Shown here: one piece after another, positions 63,020 to 64,000 of the stretch | Position numbering within the stretch: position 1 is the first letter of the stretch | Layout: every line of letters starts with the position of its first letter | Source of the DNA: Streptomyces roseolus | GTDB lineage: Bacteria; Actinomycetota; Actinomycetes; Streptomycetales; Streptomycetaceae | Direction of reading: 5' to 3' | Assembly: GCF_014649855.1 (NCBI RefSeq) | Contig: NZ_BMTV01000029.1 | Location: 1 to 64,000 of the forward strand | Length of the DNA stretch: 64,000 bases | The notes under the pieces: generated by a model | Databases searched by the model: none | What the model saw: the letters and a program-made list of their open reading frames with translations, nothing else | What the model was told of the DNA's origin: nothing | Position numbers and translations under genes: made by a program

Positions 63020-64000
63020 GTGAACGCCACCCCCACCTCCCAGCTGACCGCGACCCCGACCGCGATCGTGACCCACCCGGACGCCGAGGAATCCACGGTC
63101 CCGCGCCAGCACCACGGTCCCGCCCCCCTCCGGCCGTCCCGCCCCGGAGACACCCGGGCCGGCGAACCGCACCGCTCCGGCGCCCCCGCCGCCGATCCGC
63201 TGGACGACCCGGACCCGCGGCGCGCGGCCGACGCCGCCGCCCTGGAGAACCTCCTCCGCTGCTGGGTCCGCGAGAAGAACCTCTCCGCCCCCGACACCGC
63301 CGCCCTCCGCATCCCCCTCGACGCCAGCGGAACCGCCCTCCTCGTCCCCGTCGCCTACTGGTCGCCCACCGGCTGGCACCGCTTCGGCACGCCCACCCTG
63401 GAAGGCCTCCCCTCCACGGCCCCGGCCGTCGACGCCGTCACCCTCGCCGCCCTCCTCAGCCGCGAGACCGGCCGGTCCGAGGCCACCGAACTCGTCGGCC
63501 GCGTCGCCGACTCCGCCCGCCGCACCGCCGACTTCCTCACCGCCCGCCGCCGCGACCTCCGGCCCCACCCCGACGCCGACCCCTTCCTCGCCGCCGAGCA
63601 GTCCCTCCTCCTCGGCCACCCGCTCCACCCCACCCCCAAGAGCCGCGAAGGCCTCTCCGACGCCGAGGCCCGCCTCTACTCGCCCGAACTCCACGGCGCC
63701 TTCCCCCTCCACTGGTTCGCCGTCGACCAGACCCTCCTCGCCTCCGACTCCGCCTGGACCGAACAAGGCCGCCCCGTCACCGCCGAGCAGCTCGCCGCCG
63801 GCCTCGCCGAAGGCCTCGCTCACCCCGCCGGCACCACCCCCCTGCCCCTGCACCCCTGGCAGGCCCGCGAGCTGCTCCACCGCCCCGACGTCCGCGCCCT
63901 CCTCGACCGGGGCCTCCTCCACGACCTGGGACCCCACGGCAGCCACTGGCACCCGACCTCGTCCGTACGGACCGTCCACCGCCCCGGCGCCCGCGCCATG
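63020..64000 (+). CDS. IucA/IucC-family siderophore synthetase (3' partial)
   Basis: The frame is open from GTG 63020 to the end of the window (327 codons), so the C-terminus is missing. After a Thr/Pro-rich N-terminus come the IucA/IucC N-terminal features 'AAEQSLLLGHPLHPTPKSRE' and 'TTPLPLHPWQARELL' plus 'GSHWHPTSSVRTVHRPGARA', the ATP-binding part of NIS synthetases that join a carboxylate such as citrate to an amine. AAGGAAA precedes the start, 38 nt after the aminotransferase, so both form one operon. The cognate amine may be diaminobutyrate-derived. Confidence 0.88.
   Translation, partial: MNATPTSQLTATPTAIVTHPDAEESTVPRQHHGPAPLRPSRPGDTRAGEPHRSGAPAADPLDDPDPRRAADAAALENLLRCWVREKNLSAPDTAALRIPLDASGTALLVPVAYWSPTGWHRFGTPTLEGLPSTAPAVDAVTLAALLSRETGRSEATELVGRVADSARRTADFLTARRRDLRPHPDADPFLAAEQSLLLGHPLHPTPKSREGLSDAEARLYSPELHGAFPLHWFAVDQTLLASDSAWTEQGRPVTAEQLAAGLAEGLAHPAGTTPLPLHPWQARELLHRPDVRALLDRGLLHDLGPHGSHWHPTSSVRTVHRPGARAM

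Overview
The window is chromosomal DNA from a Streptomyces or very close relative. Support: GC of roughly 72-74 percent with strong third-position G/C bias, many GTG starts, ATGA/GTGA overlaps, and gene order osaA-osaB-ftsK ... recA-recX ... gluABCD ... miaB-miaA-dapF-rshA ... hflX, which matches from memory the S. coelicolor core region near SCO5748-SCO5801. I see no insertion sequence, prophage, CRISPR array, rRNA or tRNA gene.

Layout. (1) 1-5.2 kb: osmoadaptation two-component pair OsaA (hybrid kinase with a perfect-period HAMP array, 5' end outside the window) and OsaB. (2) 5.3-12.5 kb: FtsK translocase, a RodZ-like HTH membrane protein, then the overlapping rimO-pgsA-cinA operon and clgR. 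(3) 12.7-22.3 kb: Dps, a small membrane protein, the DNA-repair pair Nei-type glycosylase and Lhr helicase (minus strand), an AraC regulator with azlCD, and a toroid-fold hypothetical protein. (4) 22.4-30.0 kb: a DUF3046 protein, an AI-2E-type permease, a compact cytochrome bd oxidase (cydAB, minus strand), a NarL-type two-component pair, an SGNH hydrolase and a conserved hypothetical gene broken by a one-base frameshift. (5) 30.1-38.9 kb: SOS-regulated recA-recX; on the minus strand a cysteine dioxygenase-rhodanese operon preceded by a Cys-codon leader peptide, an FAD monooxygenase, and the gluABCD glutamate ABC transporter. (6) 39.1-48.5 kb: an OmpR-type two-component pair, an orphan TAXI binding protein, a structured leader with a 19-aa peptide upstream of a four-carbon acid sugar kinase, a second NarL-type pair, a DedA protein, and an isochorismatase-like hydrolase with a GlxA-type regulator. 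(7) 48.7-60 kb: tRNA-modification genes miaB and miaA flanking small conserved genes, dapF, the RelA/SpoT homologue rshA, an M1 metallopeptidase and hflX. (8) 60-64 kb: a secreted trypsin-like lipoprotein and the start of a siderophore locus (PLP aminotransferase plus an IucA/IucC synthetase cut by the window edge).

Functionally the window is mostly housekeeping: chromosome segregation and repair, tRNA and ribosome modification, phospholipid and lysine/peptidoglycan precursor synthesis, stringent response and stress signalling. The least expected signals are regulatory: the leaderless Cys-Val-Cys leader ahead of cysteine dioxygenase, the structured leader plus mini-ORF at 42.5-42.8 kb, the duplicated hairpin at the end of miaB, and a hairpin separating gluB from gluC. 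Positions of residues are approximate; functions come from reading motifs, without database searches.
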